From Aerococcus suis (GTDB lineage: Bacteria > Bacillota > Bacilli > Lactobacillales > Aerococcaceae), in NCBI RefSeq assembly GCF_900176325.1, contig NZ_FWXK01000003.1:97587-161586 (forward strand): a DNA stretch of 64,000 bases, written 5' to 3'. Under the pieces are notes generated by a model. That model worked only from the letters and a program-made list of their open reading frames with translations. It searched no databases and had not been told where the DNA came from. Made by a program: the position numbers and the translations under genes. Shown here piece by piece: positions 8,168 to 18,239 of the stretch; the first letter of the stretch is position 1, and every line of letters starts with the position of its first letter.

Positions 8168-10561
8168 ATGGCAAAAAGGAAAAAGACTAGGAAAAAAACG
8201 AATAAGAAAACGTCTAGAAAACCTAACTTTTCTAAAGAATTGACAGCCGGATTATTGCTGTTCATAAGTATTCTTGGTATAGCTAAATTAGGTTTTATTG
8301 GACGGTTTATTTTTCATTTAGCGGAATTATTGGTGGGGCAACTTGCCCTCATATTATTCGTGTTAATGATTATAATGACTGTCTATTTTTTATTCAAAGG
8401 GCGTCCACCAAAACTTCGTAATCGGCTAGTTTTAGCGATTGCTTTTGGTGTCCCTTTAGTCGCTTTGTTACTACATGCTTGGACATATTATGAAGTGGCT
8501 CAAGGCAATGAAAACGTCTTTTATGTGACTTGGCAACGAGGAATTGCTAATTTTATTACCACCGAGCCAACCTTGTTTCTAGGTGGGGGGTTACTTGGCG
8601 CTTTACTTTATTTGATTACCTACTTTACTGTTAGTCAATTAGGAACTTATATCTTATTAGGTATCGGTTTTGTGTTTATCTTATGCTTGTTATTAGCCAT
8701 TACATGGCAGGATTTAATGGATGGTTTTCGGATGATAGGAGCTACGATTAGCCAGTTTGGGAAAGAGTTTTTTAAAGCAACGAAAGATCAATTGGTTGAT
8801 TATCGAGAACAACGGCAAACACAAAGTAAAAAAAGCGAATCTTCATCTTCAAAACGGCGTTCAAAACGTCAACAAGCTGTTCAAGAAATGGAAGCAGCAC
8901 CTCAAGAAAACAATGGTGATCATGATGACTTTGAGATTATTGGTCCCCAATCGCCACATCCGACTGAAAATATAAATGAAGATTCTGAAGAGACATTGAA
9001 TGAAGTTGACGACATTCCAGTTAAAAAAAATCGCATTAAACCTCGCCCAGAGACTGATGACAATGACTCCAAAGATGATGAGAATGATGAACTAAGTGCT
9101 TCAGAGTTAGCAACTATTTCTATGGACGCTGAACATGATAATCCTGATTATCGGTTGCCAACTGCTAAATTATTAGATCCTATTAAATCGTTTGATCAAA
9201 GTAGTGAATATGATGTGATTAAACAAAATGTTAAAAAGTTAGAAGCAACGTTCGATAGTTTTAATGTTGATGCTAAAGTAATTAAAGCTAACTTAGGCCC
9301 AGCAGTAACAAAATATGAAGTTCAGCCTGCTATTGGGGTGAAAGTTAGTAAAATCGTTCATCTAGCTGATGACATTGCTCTCGCTTTAGCAGCTAAAGAT
9401 ATTCGAATCGAAGCGCCAATTCCAGGCAAATCTTTTATTGGGATAGAAGTTCCGAATCAAGAAGTCAGTCTGGTTTCGTTCAGAGATTCTATTGAAAATC
9501 AAGCAAAAATAGATAGTTTATTAACTGTTCCATTAGGACGAGATATTTCAGGAAATATTCAAAGTGCTGATTTAACTAAAATGCCACATTTATTAGTCGC
9601 AGGATCGACTGGATCTGGTAAATCTGTGGCGATTAATGGCATGATTATTAGTTTATTAATGAAAGCTAAGCCTAATGAAGTGAAATTAATGATGATTGAC
9701 CCTAAAAAAGTAGAATTGAATGTATATAATGGGATACCTCATTTGTTAACGCCAGTTGTTACTAACCCTAGAAAAGCCGCTCAAGCTTTGAATAAAGTAG
9801 TTGAAGAAATGGAACGTCGGTATGAATTATTCGCAACGACATCACAGCGAAATATTGATGGATATAATGATTATATTAGAGAACACAATGCTGAAACCAA
9901 TGAACCATTGCCTAAATTACCTTATATTGTTGTCATCGTTGATGAATTAGCAGATTTAATGATGGTTGCCTCTAAAGAGGTAGAAGCTGCTATTATGCGT
10001 TTAGCACAGATGGCAAGGGCTGCAGGAATCCATATGATTTTAGCTACTCAACGACCATCAGTAGACGTTATTACCGGAATTATTAAAGCTAATGTGCCAT
10101 CACGAATTGCTTTTGCTGTTTCAAGCGGTACCGATTCACGAACAATTATTGATCAAAATGGCGCTGAAAAATTATTAGGCCGTGGAGATATGCTCTTTAT
10201 GCCGATGGGTGAAGGAAAACCAGTTCGAGTTCAAGGGGCATTTATTTCTGATCATGAAGTAGAGAAAGTTGTTAATTTTGTTAAAAATCAACAAGAAGCA
10301 AATTATGTTGAGGCAATGATGCCTAAAGAAGCACCTCAAACAGTTCAAGGAGAGGACTTAGATGATTTATGGGATGAGGTTCTAACATTTATTAAAAGTC
10401 GGGATACTGTCTCAATATCTATGCTCCAACGTCAATTTAGAATCGGGTATAATCGCTCGGCAAGATTAGTTGATGATTTAGAAAACCATGGTTATGTTGG
10501 CCCTCAAGATGGAAGTAAACCTCGTCAGGTCTTAATTAATGACGAAGAGTCGGAAAGTTAA
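8168..10561 (+). CDS. ftsK: DNA translocase FtsK/SpoIIIE
   Basis: Septum-bound motor that pumps chromosome ends out of the closing division site. The 797 residues comprise a basic N-terminus, about four membrane segments (about 25-180), a low-complexity acidic/basic linker (about 205-330), an alpha/beta domain, and the RecA-like motor with Walker A GSTGSGKS (about 479-486) and Walker [13 protein letters not shown]-terminal winged-helix gamma domain starts near [17 protein letters not shown] and reads KOPS-type polarity sites. It follows the DUF1033 gene closely; pgsA is next. Confidence 0.96.
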   Translation: MAKRKKTRKKTNKKTSRKPNFSKELTAGLLLFISILGIAKLGFIGRFIFHLAELLVGQLALILFVLMIIMTVYFLFKGRPPKLRNRLVLAIAFGVPLVALLLHAWTYYEVAQGNENVFYVTWQRGIANFITTEPTLFLGGGLLGALLYLITYFTVSQLGTYILLGIGFVFILCLLLAITWQDLMDGFRMIGATISQFGKEFFKATKDQLVDYREQRQTQSKKSESSSSKRRSKRQQAVQEMEAAPQENNGDHDDFEIIGPQSPHPTENINEDSEETLNEVDDIPVKKNRIKPRPETDDNDSKDDENDELSASELATISMDAEHDNPDYRLPTAKLLDPIKSFDQSSEYDVIKQNVKKLEATFDSFNVDAKVIKANLGPAVTKYEVQPAIGVKVSKIVHLADDIALALAAKDIRIEAPIPGKSFIGIEVPNQEVSLVSFRDSIENQAKIDSLLTVPLGRDISGNIQSADLTKMPHLLVAGSTGSGKSVAINGMIISLLMKAKPNEVKLMMIDPKKVELNVYNGIPHLLTPVVTNPRKAAQALNKVVEEMERRYELFATTSQRNIDGYNDYIREHNAETNEPLPKLPYIVVIVDELADLMMVASKEVEAAIMRLAQMARAAGIHMILATQRPSVDVITGIIKANVPSRIAFAVSSGTDSRTIIDQNGAEKLLGRGDMLFMPMGEGKPVRVQGAFISDHEVEKVVNFVKNQQEANYVEAMMPKEAPQTVQGEDLDDLWDEVLTFIKSRDTVSISMLQRQFRIGYNRSARLVDDLENHGYVGPQDGSKPRQVLINDEESES

Positions 10562-10626
10562 AAAGTTTATAAAACTGCTTAATAATGGTAAACTGTAACA
10601 AAGATTATATAGAACGGAGTGGCAGG

Positions 10627-11205
10627 ATGAATTTGCCCAATTTATTAACAGTTATTCGGATTATTATGATTCCAATCTTTTGTATTTTTGCTGAATGGGG
10701 AGCAGCTGCGAATACTTATCTCGTGTTTGGTAGTTCAATGAATATTCCAATGGTTGTAGCAGCACTTATTTTTGCGGTGGCTAGTATTACGGATTGGCTT
10801 GATGGTTATATTGCTCGTCGTGATCAAATCGTCACAAATTTTGGGAAATTTGCTGATCCGTTGGCCGACAAAATGTTAGTGGCTACGGCATTGATTCAAC
10901 TAGTAGCGTTAGATCAGGCGCCTGCATGGGTAGTGAGTTTAATTATTATGCGTGAATTAGCAGTCACAGGATTGCGTTTATTACTTGTGCAATCTGGCGA
11001 AGTTATGGCAGCAAAATGGCCAGGAAAAATTAAAACATTTACCCAAATGTTAGCGATTATTTTTCTATTAACTGGAGACTTTCCATTTGGTCATTTCTCA
11101 TTTTCAATTGGAACAGTTTTATTATATATCGCTTTAATTTTTACACTTTATTCAGGATTTGATTACTTTATTAAAAATACACATGTGTTTAAAGATGGTT
11201 TATAA
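10627..11205 (+). CDS. pgsA: CDP-diacylglycerol-glycerol-3-phosphate 3-phosphatidyltransferase
   Basis: Makes phosphatidylglycerol phosphate from CDP-diacylglycerol at the membrane. 192 residues with several membrane segments. The CDP-alcohol phosphotransferase motif is complete: DWLDGYIARRD followed by GKFADPLAD (pattern DG-AR-G-D-D). ATG 10627 (MNLPNLLTVIRI) follows an AACGGAG site and matches the family start; an in-frame ATG 42 bases upstream is less likely. Gene order ftsK-pgsA-cinA-recA is conserved in Firmicutes. Confidence 0.95.
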   Translation: MNLPNLLTVIRIIMIPIFCIFAEWGAAANTYLVFGSSMNIPMVVAALIFAVASITDWLDGYIARRDQIVTNFGKFADPLADKMLVATALIQLVALDQAPAWVVSLIIMRELAVTGLRLLLVQSGEVMAAKWPGKIKTFTQMLAIIFLLTGDFPFGHFSFSIGTVLLYIALIFTLYSGFDYFIKNTHVFKDGL

Positions 11206-11226
11206 TTAAAAAACCAATAGTCGACT

Positions 11227-11251
11227 AGAGCCGAGAATTATTCTCGGCTCT
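11227..11251 (+). terminator. Hairpin after pgsA, possible terminator
   Basis: A perfect 11-base-pair stem (AGAGCCGAGAA / TTCTCGGCTCT) with a 3-base loop. The bases that follow (AAACTTTTAAA) are not a clean T run, so termination may be weak or the hairpin may act as a processing or stabilising element. Confidence 0.55.
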
Positions 11252-11300
11252 AAACTTTTAAATTGAGAATATATTACGTATGTATAGTTAGGAGCCAGAT

Positions 11301-12518
11301 ATGAAAGCAGAAATTATTGCTGTAGGAACAGAGTTATTGATGGGACAAATTTCTAACACTAATGCCCAATTTATTGCCGAACAGTTGAATGAACTAGGAA
11401 TTAGTCATTATATTCAAACTGTAATTGGGGATAATCCTGAACGGTTAATTCAAGTAACGAAGCAAGCAGAGAAACGCTCTGATATTATTATTTATACTGG
11501 TGGAATCGGTCCTACTCGTGATGATTTAACTAAAGAAACTCTTGCTCAGTATCTTGATGAACCTTTAGCAATAGATGAAGAAGCTTGGCAATCGATTCAA
11601 GCGTCTTTTAAAGGACGGATAATGGTCGATAGCAATAAAAAAATGGCGCTAGCGTTTACTCATGGAACGACATTACCTAATCATAGTGGACAAGCTATCG
11701 GATCGATAATTGAAAAAGGAAAACATAAATATATTATTTTACCAGGACCTCCTAGTGAAATGCGCCCGATGTTTATGCAGTATGTGAGAGATTATTTACT
11801 TGAAGAATCTGAAACTAAAGTGATTAAATCGCGTTTTTTACGTTTTTTTGGTATAGGCGAATCTCTATTAGCCGATAAGTTAGATGATTTAACGATTCAA
11901 GACAATCCAACAGTAGCCACTTATGCTAGTGACTATATAAACATGGTACGAGTAACAGCAAGTGGAAACCATTTAGTAGAAGTGACAGATTTATTAGAAA
12001 CAGCCGTTAAGCAAATAAAATCGCGAGTTGGAGAGTATTTATTTGCGGAAGGAAAAGAAATGACACCGGCTGATGCACTCAAAAATTACTTAGTGGATAC
12101 TAATCAAACAATTGGTTTTTCGGAAAGTTTAACAGGAGGATTAGCAAGTGCCACATTGGTGAATGTCCCAGGAGCCTCAAAAGTTTTAGCAGGTAGTATT
12201 GTGGCATACTCAAGCCAAATTAAACATCAAATTTTAGGAATTCCTCAGGAAATATTAGATACTGATGGTATGGTAAGTGAACCATGTGCCAAAGCAATGG
12301 CTGAATCAGCCTTAGAGAAATTGGATACAGATGTAGCGATTAGTTTTACTGGTGTAGCTGGACCAGGTAAAATGGAGGGACATAAGCCAGGAACGGTTTA
12401 CGTAGGCTATGCTTTTCGTCATAAACCGACAGAGGTCATAAAGTATCAACTAACAGGTAATCGAGAAGCCGTTCGCAAACGAATTATTTATACCGCTTTT
12501 TTACATATAACAAACTAG
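11301..12518 (+). CDS. cinA: CinA family protein (competence/damage-inducible)
   Basis: 405 residues: an N-terminal MoaB/MogA-like domain (AVGTELLMGQISNTNA, then TGGIGPTRDD) and a C-terminal CinA domain with the ESLTGG and SFTGVAGPG motifs, associated with NMN deamidase or ADP-ribose pyrophosphatase activity in the family. In streptococci CinA is co-transcribed with recA and brings RecA to the membrane during transformation. Here the stop codon (12516-12518) overlaps the recA LexA box, so recA also has its own regulated promoter. ATG 11301 follows TAGGAGCC. Confidence 0.93.
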   Translation: MKAEIIAVGTELLMGQISNTNAQFIAEQLNELGISHYIQTVIGDNPERLIQVTKQAEKRSDIIIYTGGIGPTRDDLTKETLAQYLDEPLAIDEEAWQSIQASFKGRIMVDSNKKMALAFTHGTTLPNHSGQAIGSIIEKGKHKYIILPGPPSEMRPMFMQYVRDYLLEESETKVIKSRFLRFFGIGESLLADKLDDLTIQDNPTVATYASDYINMVRVTASGNHLVEVTDLLETAVKQIKSRVGEYLFAEGKEMTPADALKNYLVDTNQTIGFSESLTGGLASATLVNVPGASKVLAGSIVAYSSQIKHQILGIPQEILDTDGMVSEPCAKAMAESALEKLDTDVAISFTGVAGPGKMEGHKPGTVYVGYAFRHKPTEVIKYQLTGNREAVRKRIIYTAFLHITN

Positions 12519-12530
12519 AACGTTTGTTCG
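12517..12530 (+). promoter_or_regulatory. LexA (SOS) box of recA
   Basis: AGAACGTTTGTTCG contains a perfect GAAC-N4-GTTC palindrome and differs from the Firmicutes consensus CGAACN4GTTCG at the first base only. It lies in the -35 region of the recA promoter and overlaps the cinA stop codon, so LexA bound here would block recA initiation. Confidence 0.85.
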
Positions 12531-12547
12531 CTTTTTGGAAATGATTA

Positions 12548-12556
12548 TGCTACAAT
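12548..12556 (+). promoter_or_regulatory. recA extended -10 promoter element
   Basis: TGCTACAAT, 41 bases before the recA start. The -35 region (around TTCGCT, 12527-12532) is poor and overlaps the LexA box. Confidence 0.7.
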
Positions 12557-12597
12557 GGACTACATGAGATTTATGATTATTCAAGGAGGTACGATTA

Positions 12598-13698
12598 ATG
12601 AGTACAAATTCAGATGATGCAAACCGCAGAAAAGCACTTGACGAAGCAATGAAAAAAATTGAACGAAATTATGGAAAAGGATCAATTATGCGTTTAGGTG
12701 AACAAGGAGATCGGCGAGTATCGACGATTCCTTCAGGTTCCCTTTCCCTAGATATTGCACTTGGTGTAGGAGGTTATCCTAAAGGACGGATTATCGAAGT
12801 TTACGGACCAGAATCATCTGGGAAAACGACGGTAGCTTTACATGCTATTGCTGAAGTTCAAAAACGTGGTGGAATTGCGGCTTTTATTGATGCTGAGCAT
12901 GCATTAGACCCTGAGTATGCAGCTAATTTAGGCGTCAATATTGATGAACTATTATTGTCTCAACCGGATACTGGTGAACAAGGGTTAGAGATTGCTGATG
13001 CCTTAGTGTCATCTGGAGCCATTGATATGGTGGTTGTGGACTCGGTTGCGGCATTAGTTCCACGTGCTGAAATCGAAGGCGAAATGGGTGATTCACATAT
13101 TGGATTACAAGCGCGTTTGATGTCACAAGCCCTTCGTAAATTATCAGGTTCAATCAATAAAACAAAGACAATTGCCTTATTTATCAACCAAATTCGTGAA
13201 AAAGTTGGGGTTATGTTTGGAAATCCTGAAACCACACCAGGTGGACGGGCATTGAAGTTCTATTCCACAATTCGTTTAGAAGTTCGTCGTGCGGAACAAA
13301 TTAAAGAGTCTGGCGATGTCATTGGTAACCGAACTAAGATTAAAATTGTCAAAAATAAAGTAGCTCCACCATTTAAAGTGGCTGAAGTTGATATTATGTA
13401 TGGACAAGGAATTTCTAAAGAAGGAGAACTTGTAGATTTAGCTGCTGACTTAGATATTATTAAAAAATCAGGATCTTGGTATTCATACGGAGAAGATAGA
13501 ATTGGCCAAGGTCGTGAAAATGCGAAACAATATCTAAAAGATAATCCAGAAATTTTAGCTGAAGTCGATCGTCAAGTTCGCTTAAACTTCGGTATCGGTG
13601 CAGATGGTAAATTAACACCTGAAGAGCTCGAAGCGATGCAAAATGAGAATAACGAAGAAGCAGGCCAAAGTCATTTAGACTTAGCTGAAGATGAATAA
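12598..13698 (+). CDS. recA: Recombinase RecA
   Basis: Central homologous-recombination ATPase and SOS coprotease, 366 residues. Walker A is GPESSGKTT, Walker B region VVVDSVAAL, and the L2 loop contains [18 protein letters not shown]-terminal acidic tail ends DLAEDE. AAGGAGG precedes ATG 12598. Regulated by the LexA box upstream, and followed by a terminator. Confidence 0.99.
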   Translation: MSTNSDDANRRKALDEAMKKIERNYGKGSIMRLGEQGDRRVSTIPSGSLSLDIALGVGGYPKGRIIEVYGPESSGKTTVALHAIAEVQKRGGIAAFIDAEHALDPEYAANLGVNIDELLLSQPDTGEQGLEIADALVSSGAIDMVVVDSVAALVPRAEIEGEMGDSHIGLQARLMSQALRKLSGSINKTKTIALFINQIREKVGVMFGNPETTPGGRALKFYSTIRLEVRRAEQIKESGDVIGNRTKIKIVKNKVAPPFKVAEVDIMYGQGISKEGELVDLAADLDIIKKSGSWYSYGEDRIGQGRENAKQYLKDNPEILAEVDRQVRLNFGIGADGKLTPEELEAMQNENNEEAGQSHLDLAEDE

Positions 13699-13705
13699 TG
13701 ATTTA

Positions 13706-13740
13706 AAACAGACGTTAATTTCATAGCGTCTGTTTTATTT
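13706..13740 (+). terminator. Terminator of recA
   Basis: AAACAGACG, 12-base loop, CGTCTGTTT and then TATTTTT. Confidence 0.85.
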
Positions 13741-13842
13741 TTAGAGAAATTTGTGAGTAGAATTAGATTCAAATGGCTTTTATTTATTGAAATTAGGTGC
13801 GTAATTACGGTATGACACTTTTCGTGTTCCCTTGCTTACACA

Positions 13843-13871
13843 TTGACATTCTATGACGACAAATATACAAT
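13843..13871 (+). promoter_or_regulatory. Promoter of rny
   Basis: TTGACA (13843-13848), 17-base spacer, TACAAT (13866-13871). It is one of the best consensus promoters in the window, leaving an untranslated leader of roughly 65 bases. A palindrome covers the -10 (see next entry). Confidence 0.85.
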
Positions 13872-13882
13872 TGTAATTGTAT
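13865..13882. repeat. 18-base palindrome over the rny -10 element
   Basis: ATACAATTGTAATTGTAT: perfect 8-base arms with a 2-base centre. It covers the whole -10 and the expected transcription start, the position of a repressor operator. It also resembles only AT-rich dyads, so chance cannot be excluded. Confidence 0.6.
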
Positions 13883-13943
13883 GTTACGACATATAGTGAT
13901 TAAATAAATCTTTTAACAATTAAATAGATACGGAGGTGAAACT

Positions 13944-15515
13944 ATGGGTTTTATGGAAATTGCCTTCGCTATCGTTACTTTAATTATTGGCCTAGTATTA
14001 GGTGCCTATTTTGGTGTTAAGAAGCTAAAAGCGCAACAAGCTAAGGAGATTGATGAGGCAAAATATTCTGCACAATCAATTATTGAGACAGCTAAGCGTG
14101 ATGCGGATGCACAAAGTAAAGAAATTATTATTAATGCTAAAGAGCAGGCGCAACATTACCGCAATGATGTGGAGGATGACTTAAAAGAACGCCGTAGTGA
14201 AGTTAAAGCACAAGAGAATCGCTTAAATCAAAGAGAAGAAAATATTGAACGTCGTGATAACCTTCTTTCTGATAAAGAAGGGCACTTAGACTCACGCGAG
14301 CAATCTCTTCGTGATCGCCAAAAAAACTTGGAAGAGTTAGAGGCGAAAGCTGAATCACTTGTTGATGAGCGTGAAGCAAAAGTTGTCGAAGTCGCAGCAA
14401 TGTCACGTGAAGATGCTAAAAATCTCTTGCTGAAAGAAATGGACGAGACTTTGGCACATGAAAAAGCTGTGATGATTCGTCAGTCTGAACAAGAAGCGCA
14501 TGAAAAATCTGAACGTATTGCCAAACATATTATTTTACAAGCAATCGAACGTAGTGGTGCAGATACGGTTTCAGAAAATTCTGTGACTGTTGTTCATTTA
14601 CCTAATGATGATATGAAAGGACGTATTATCGGTAAAGAAGGACGTAATATTAAAACATTAGAAGCGTTAACGGGAATCGACTTAATTGTTGATGATACAC
14701 CAGAAGCAGTCGTATTAAGTGGATTTGATCCTATTAGACGACAAATTGCGAAAATTGCTTTAGATCGTTTAATCTCTGATGGTCGAATTCATCCAGCTAA
14801 GATTGAAGAAGCAGTGGATAAAGCACGAAAAGAAATGGATTCAACCATTCGTGAAGCTGGTGAAGAAGCTACTTTTGAATTAGGTATTCATTCCCTACAT
14901 CCAGATTTAATCAAGATTATTGGTCGTTTGAACTATCGAACAAGTTATGGTCAAAATGTATTAAATCATTCAATTGAAGTAGCAAAATTATCCGGTGTAA
15001 TGGCTGCTGAACTAGGCGAAGATATTAGTTTAGCTAAACGTGCAGGCTTACTACATGATATTGGTAAAGCTTTAGATCATGAAATTGAAGGTTCACATGT
15101 TCAAATTGGTTCTGAATTAGCAATGAAATATCATGAAAATGATACGATTGTTAATGCCATTGCCAGTCACCATGGAGATGTTGAAGCAACGAGTACAATT
15201 GCTAGTATCGTTGCTATTGCTGATGCGTTATCAGCGGCACGTCCAGGTGCAAGAAGTGAATCATTGGAAAATTATATTCAAAGACTACGGAGTCTTGAAG
15301 CAATTGCAAATGAATACGAAGGTGTTAACAATGCCTTTGCTATTCAAGCAGGTCGTGAAATTCGGGTAATGGTTCGTCCAGACGATATTGATGATCTTGA
15401 AGCAATTAAACTTTCACATGATGTTTCAAAACGAATTGAATCAGAGCTTGACTATCCAGGTCAAATTAAAGTAACGGTAATACGCGAAAAACGCGCAGTT
15501 GCCTACGCAAAATAG
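13944..15515 (+). CDS. rny: Ribonuclease Y
   Basis: Membrane-anchored endoribonuclease that starts decay of many mRNAs in Firmicutes. 523 residues: one N-terminal membrane segment (about 4-25), a long charged coiled coil (about 30-190), a KH domain ([20 protein letters not shown]), and an HD domain with [12 protein letters not shown] as the metal-binding HD pair. ATG 13944 follows GGAGGTGA. Single-gene unit with its own promoter and terminator. Confidence 0.97.
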   Translation: MGFMEIAFAIVTLIIGLVLGAYFGVKKLKAQQAKEIDEAKYSAQSIIETAKRDADAQSKEIIINAKEQAQHYRNDVEDDLKERRSEVKAQENRLNQREENIERRDNLLSDKEGHLDSREQSLRDRQKNLEELEAKAESLVDEREAKVVEVAAMSREDAKNLLLKEMDETLAHEKAVMIRQSEQEAHEKSERIAKHIILQAIERSGADTVSENSVTVVHLPNDDMKGRIIGKEGRNIKTLEALTGIDLIVDDTPEAVVLSGFDPIRRQIAKIALDRLISDGRIHPAKIEEAVDKARKEMDSTIREAGEEATFELGIHSLHPDLIKIIGRLNYRTSYGQNVLNHSIEVAKLSGVMAAELGEDISLAKRAGLLHDIGKALDHEIEGSHVQIGSELAMKYHENDTIVNAIASHHGDVEATSTIASIVAIADALSAARPGARSESLENYIQRLRSLEAIANEYEGVNNAFAIQAGREIRVMVRPDDIDDLEAIKLSHDVSKRIESELDYPGQIKVTVIREKRAVAYAK

Positions 15516-15528
15516 AAATAAATACTAA

Positions 15529-15559
15529 GAGGTCAGAACATGTCGTTCTGGCCTTTTTT
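15529..15559 (+). terminator. Terminator of rny
   Basis: GGTCAGAAC, short loop, GTTCTGGCC and a T run; the stem includes one G-T pair. Confidence 0.88.
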
Positions 15560-15661
15560 ATAGTGGATAAATTACTGAAGTGAGTTCATTTTTTTGTTAA
15601 AATAGTAAGATAAATGATGAATCAATTTTAAACTATTAATTTTATTGGTGAGAGGGGAATC

Positions 15662-18238
15662 TTGACTTCTATGCCACAAAAAACGAAAACAACACCGATG
15701 ATGGCACAATATGAGTCACTAAAATCCAAATATAGTGATGCTTTTTTATTTTTCCGTTTAGGTGATTTTTATGAACTATTTAATGAAGATGCTACCCGTG
15801 CTGCACAAATTTTAGAAATAACATTAACCAGTCGTAATAAAAATGCTGATGACCCTATTCCAATGTGCGGTGTTCCTTATCATTCAGCATCTAGTTATAT
15901 CAAAGTTTTAATTGAACATGGATACAAAGTGGCAATTGCTGAGCAAATGGAAGATCCCAAACAAGCCAAGGGAATGGTAGAACGTGACGTTATCCAAGTC
16001 ATTACTCCGGGAACTTATATGAATGATGAGGTTGGGATGCAGGAAAATAATTATATTGCCGCTTTATCTCATCAAGAAAATTGGCAGTTTGCTTATAGTG
16101 ATATTGGAACTGGTGAAGTAAAAGTAACGACTTTAACTGATGAAGATAGTGTCATTACCGAATTTTCTCAAATTTCTGCTAATGAATTGCTAGTTGCTGA
16201 TAATGTTCCAGATGCCTTTATTAACCAGCTAGAAAATGTTCATGCTTTTACTAGGTCACAATATGATGGAGAGTTAACCGCTTTATCAACAGAGTTTAAA
16301 CAAGCGATTACTGATGAAGGCGAACGAAACATCCTACAATTATTAATTTCTTATGTGGATACTATTCAACCTCATGCGATTGACCATTGGCAACAACCAG
16401 AACATTATGAAGTCTCACACTATTTACATATGGATTATTATGCCAAAAAAAATCTTGAATTAACGCAATCTGTATTAAAAGAGAAAAAATCAGGCAGTTT
16501 ACTTCATTTTCTTAATCATACGGAAACGGCGATGGGGTCTCGTTTATTGAAACAATGGTTAGACCGTCCCTTAATTTCCAAAGCAGGAATTATTCAACGT
16601 CAAAATCAAGTCGAAGCACTGATTGATTATTATTTTAGCCGCATGGAAATCAAAGAACAACTACATGGCGTATATGACTTGGAACGTTTAGTTGCCAAAG
16701 TGGCTATGGGAACAGTCAATCCTCGCGAACTCATCCAATTAAAAACATCATTAGCTAAGTTGCCGTATTTAATTGAAGAATTAGAGACGATTGATAACAA
16801 AAGTGGGACTTGGAAAAATATTTTAAACCAATTAGAAACGGTCCCTGAAATTGTTGATTTGATTGAAAGAGCCATTAATCCTGAGGCTAAACCACAGCTT
16901 AAAGATGGAAATGTTATTCGTGATGGTTTTAATGAACAATTAGATACCTATCGTGAAGCGATGCATAATGGAAAAAATTGGATTGCTAATTTACAAGCAG
17001 AAGAACGACAAAAAACCGGCATTAATTCGTTGAAGATTGGTTATAATAAAGTATTTGGGTACTATATTGAAGTCACCAAAACTAATTTACACTTACTAGA
17101 AGAAGGACGGTATGAACGAAAACAGACGCTGACAAATGCGGAACGATTTATTACGCCTGAATTAAAAGAAGTCGAAAATACGATTTTAGAGGCTGAAGAA
17201 CACTCGTTATCTTTAGAGTATCAGTTATTTACTCAAGTCCGTGAGCAAGTTAAAGAAGCCAAAGCTAGTTTACAACGTATTGCACAAGGGGTTGCACAAA
17301 TTGACGTGATACAAAGTTTTGCTGAAGTGAGTGAACGTCATCAATTTACCCGTCCAGAAATTTTGACGGATAAACGCGACATTCATTTAGTAGCGAGTCG
17401 TCACCCAGTCGTTGAAGGCGTGATTGGGAAACATCAATTTGTTCCTAATGATATCAATATGCCTGAAGATACAGGAATACTAATGATTACAGGACCTAAT
17501 ATGTCTGGGAAATCGACTTATATGCGTCAATTGGGCTTAATTGTGATTATGGCTCAGATGGGGTTATTTGTTCCCGCAAAAGAAGCTAAGTTGCCAATTT
17601 TTGATCAAATTTTTACTCGGATTGGAGCAGCTGATGATTTATTAGCTGGTCAAAGTACGTTTATGGTAGAAATGATGGAAGCTAATCATGCTTTACAACA
17701 AGCTACTGATAATAGTTTATTACTTTTTGATGAATTAGGACGGGGAACATCAACCTATGATGGAATTGCTTTAGCACAAGCAATATTGGAATATATTCAT
17801 GCAAACTTTCAATGTAAAGTTCTCTTCTCCACTCATTATCATGAATTAGTCACATTAGAAGAACATTTGCCACGCTTAAAAAATATTCATGTCGGTGCCA
17901 CCGAAGAAGATGGTGAATTAGTCTTTCTACATAAAATTTTTGTCGGACCGACTGATAAAAGTTATGGAATTCAAGTGGCTCAGTTAGCGGGATTGCCTCA
18001 ATCATTGATTCAAAATGCGCAACATATTTTAATTGATTTAGAAAATAAACAAGATATTGAGGATAGACCGGAACAATTATCATTATTCAAACCAGACGTT
18101 CAACCCGTTTCATCAGAATTATTAAACAATGAAAAAGAGGTTATTAATGATCTGAAGTCACTTACGTTAGATGATATGTCACCTAGAGAAGCGTTCCGTT
18201 ATTTAGACCAGTTAGTATCAAAACTTGAGGAGGAATAA
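15662..18238 (+). CDS. mutS: DNA mismatch repair protein MutS
   Basis: Mismatch-recognition ATPase, about 858 residues. The mismatch-binding N-terminal domain has the FFRLGDFYELF motif, whose phenylalanine and glutamate contact the mismatch. The C-terminal ABC-type ATPase has Walker A TGPNMSGKSTY, Walker B LLLFDELGRGTSTYDG and STHYHEL. The start is uncertain: TTG 15662 lies 4 bases after GAGGGG, and ATG 15671 is 13 bases after it; TTG is reported. The stop overlaps the mutL ribosome binding site, so mutS and mutL are coupled. Confidence 0.96.
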   Translation: MTSMPQKTKTTPMMAQYESLKSKYSDAFLFFRLGDFYELFNEDATRAAQILEITLTSRNKNADDPIPMCGVPYHSASSYIKVLIEHGYKVAIAEQMEDPKQAKGMVERDVIQVITPGTYMNDEVGMQENNYIAALSHQENWQFAYSDIGTGEVKVTTLTDEDSVITEFSQISANELLVADNVPDAFINQLENVHAFTRSQYDGELTALSTEFKQAITDEGERNILQLLISYVDTIQPHAIDHWQQPEHYEVSHYLHMDYYAKKNLELTQSVLKEKKSGSLLHFLNHTETAMGSRLLKQWLDRPLISKAGIIQRQNQVEALIDYYFSRMEIKEQLHGVYDLERLVAKVAMGTVNPRELIQLKTSLAKLPYLIEELETIDNKSGTWKNILNQLETVPEIVDLIERAINPEAKPQLKDGNVIRDGFNEQLDTYREAMHNGKNWIANLQAEERQKTGINSLKIGYNKVFGYYIEVTKTNLHLLEEGRYERKQTLTNAERFITPELKEVENTILEAEEHSLSLEYQLFTQVREQVKEAKASLQRIAQGVAQIDVIQSFAEVSERHQFTRPEILTDKRDIHLVASRHPVVEGVIGKHQFVPNDINMPEDTGILMITGPNMSGKSTYMRQLGLIVIMAQMGLFVPAKEAKLPIFDQIFTRIGAADDLLAGQSTFMVEMMEANHALQQATDNSLLLFDELGRGTSTYDGIALAQAILEYIHANFQCKVLFSTHYHELVTLEEHLPRLKNIHVGATEEDGELVFLHKIFVGPTDKSYGIQVAQLAGLPQSLIQNAQHILIDLENKQDIEDRPEQLSLFKPDVQPVSSELLNNEKEVINDLKSLTLDDMSPREAFRYLDQLVSKLEEE

Positions 18239-18239
18239 T

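Noticed and set aside
15534..15551. LexA-like GAAC...GTTC near mutS
   Set aside because: The half sites are five bases apart instead of four, and the sequence is fully explained as the stem of the rny terminator.
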